Translations under genes and position numbers: made by a program
Source: Microbacteriaceae bacterium
GTDB taxonomy: Bacteria > Actinomycetota > Actinomycetes > Actinomycetales > Microbacteriaceae
Direction: 5' to 3'
DNA: 6,450 nt
NCBI GenBank assembly: GCA_025464125.1
Contig: JAODLU010000024.1
Location: 1-6,450, forward strand
Notes under the pieces: model-generated
Databases searched by the model: none
Told to the model about the DNA's origin: nothing
What the model saw: only the letters and a program-made list of their open reading frames with translations
Part shown: one piece after another, positions 5,984-6,450 of the stretch
Numbering within the stretch: position 1 is the stretch's first letter
Layout of the letters: every line of letters begins with the position of its first letter

Positions 5984-6450
5984 GCCCGAGCCTCCATCTG
6001 CAGCATAAAACCACTGATGTCCATGGCACTCGACCGTGGCCGGTCTTCGACAATCCGCCCGTCTGCGAGGAAGAGGATGCGATCGGCGTAGCTGGCGGCG
6101 ATTGGATCGTGGGTCACCATGGCGATGCTCTGGCCGTGGTCGGCACTCGCCGCAGACAGGAGGGAGAGCACCTCCCGACTCGTGCGCGAGTCCAGGTTGC
6201 CTGTCGGCTCGTCGGCGAAGACGAGATCAGGGCGAGTGGCAAGCGCGCGGGCAATGGCCACCCGCTGCTGTTGTCCGCCCGAGAGCTCATGTGGACGATG
6301 GTCCAGACGGTCTGAGAGGCCAAGGGTGTCGATCAAGCTGTCGACCCAGGCCTCCTCGGCAGCCGACGGTCGTCGGCCGTCGAGGTCGAATGGCAGCATG
6401 ATGTTGGCTACCACGTCGAGGGTCGGCACCAGGTTGAACGACTGGAAGAC
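5980..6450 (-). CDS. MacB/LolD/BceA-type ABC transporter ATP-binding subunit (5' end outside window)
   Basis: Cytoplasmic ATPase partner of the FtsX-family permease encoded immediately downstream. The frame is open to the right edge, beginning in the window at the Q-loop ([17 protein letters not shown], visible residues 1-17, a classic LolD/MacB-type sequence); the Walker A and the first ~70-90 residues lie outside. Visible 156 residues include the signature [17 protein letters not shown] with LSGGQ at 56-60, Walker [13 protein letters not shown] from residue 76, and the switch histidine in MVTHD at about 114. All motifs are intact, so the subunit should be active. The end [12 protein letters not shown] is ordinary for the family, with a short tail ([12 protein letters not shown]). 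The GTG at 6427-6429 is an internal valine codon, not a start. Stop TGA (5982-5980) overlaps the permease ATG by 4 bases, indicating coupled translation of the pair. Confidence 0.93.
   Translation of the reverse strand, partial: VFQSFNLVPTLDVVANIMLPFDLDGRRPSAAEEAWVDSLIDTLGLSDRLDHRPHELSGGQQQRVAIARALATRPDLVFADEPTGNLDSRTSREVLSLLSAASADHGQSIAMVTHDPIAASYADRILFLADGRIVEDRPRSSAMDISGFMLQMEARA
5991..5995 (-). promoter_or_regulatory. Ribosome binding site for the FtsX-family permease
   Basis: GGAGG on the minus strand (CCTCC on plus), separated by 7 bases from the ATG at 5983. It lies within the last codons of the ATPase gene and fixes the permease start at the ATGA overlap. It is the strongest Shine-Dalgarno match before any gene in the window. 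Confidence 0.7.

Noticed and set aside
4908..6053. Long minus-strand open frame overlapping the FtsX permease and ATPase
   Set aside because: Arg/His-rich shadow frame without membrane segments; the other minus-strand frames carry convincing FtsX and ABC motifs with proper start signals.
6427..6429. GTG as start of the second ATPase
   Set aside because: The frame stays open to the window edge and the upstream residues VFQSFNL complete a classic Q-loop, so the gene begins outside the window.

Overview
The window is GC-rich, almost entirely coding DNA (only one gap of about 70 bases between genes). Gene families and codon use point to an actinobacterium, plausibly a Microbacteriaceae-type soil or environmental genus. 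That placement is inferred from composition and gene families; no rRNA or other marker gene is present. I see no mobile element, CRISPR array, tRNA or rRNA.

Layout: (1) Positions 1-1637, plus strand: a DrrAB-type exporter. It has an ATP-binding subunit whose first codons lie outside the window, followed with a 1-nt TGATG overlap by a six-helix ABC-2 permease. (2) Positions 1634-4522, minus strand: a 962-residue AfsR/SARP-related regulator with an N-terminal winged helix, a severely shortened BTAD segment, a STAND/NB-ARC-type ATPase and a TPR-like C-terminal half. (3) Positions 4595-6450, minus strand: an FtsX-family permease of 462 residues, preceded with a 4-nt ATGA overlap by a MacB/LolD/BceA-type ATP-binding subunit that runs off the right edge. 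The FtsX exporter and the regulator read in the same direction with a 72-nt gap. The DrrAB pair converges on the regulator.

How they may work together: two mechanistically different ABC exporters flank one large ATP-dependent regulator. A reasonable inference is a drug, antibiotic or cell-envelope stress export module in which the regulator controls one or both transporters. Nothing in the window proves the substrate or the regulatory target, since the promoters of both transporter operons lie outside it.

Most unusual points: the two convergent transcription units share a CTAG palindrome that supplies both stop codons, and a 14-bp hairpin able to serve as terminator for the DrrAB transcript lies inside the coding sequence of the regulator. 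The FtsX permease keeps a BceB-like arrangement of about ten helices but has essentially no extracellular domain. The regulator's BTAD region is about one third of the normal length. The regulator has a GTG start with no Shine-Dalgarno sequence and a -10-like hexamer at leaderless spacing. These are architectural variants of known families; I do not see clear evidence of a wholly new system.
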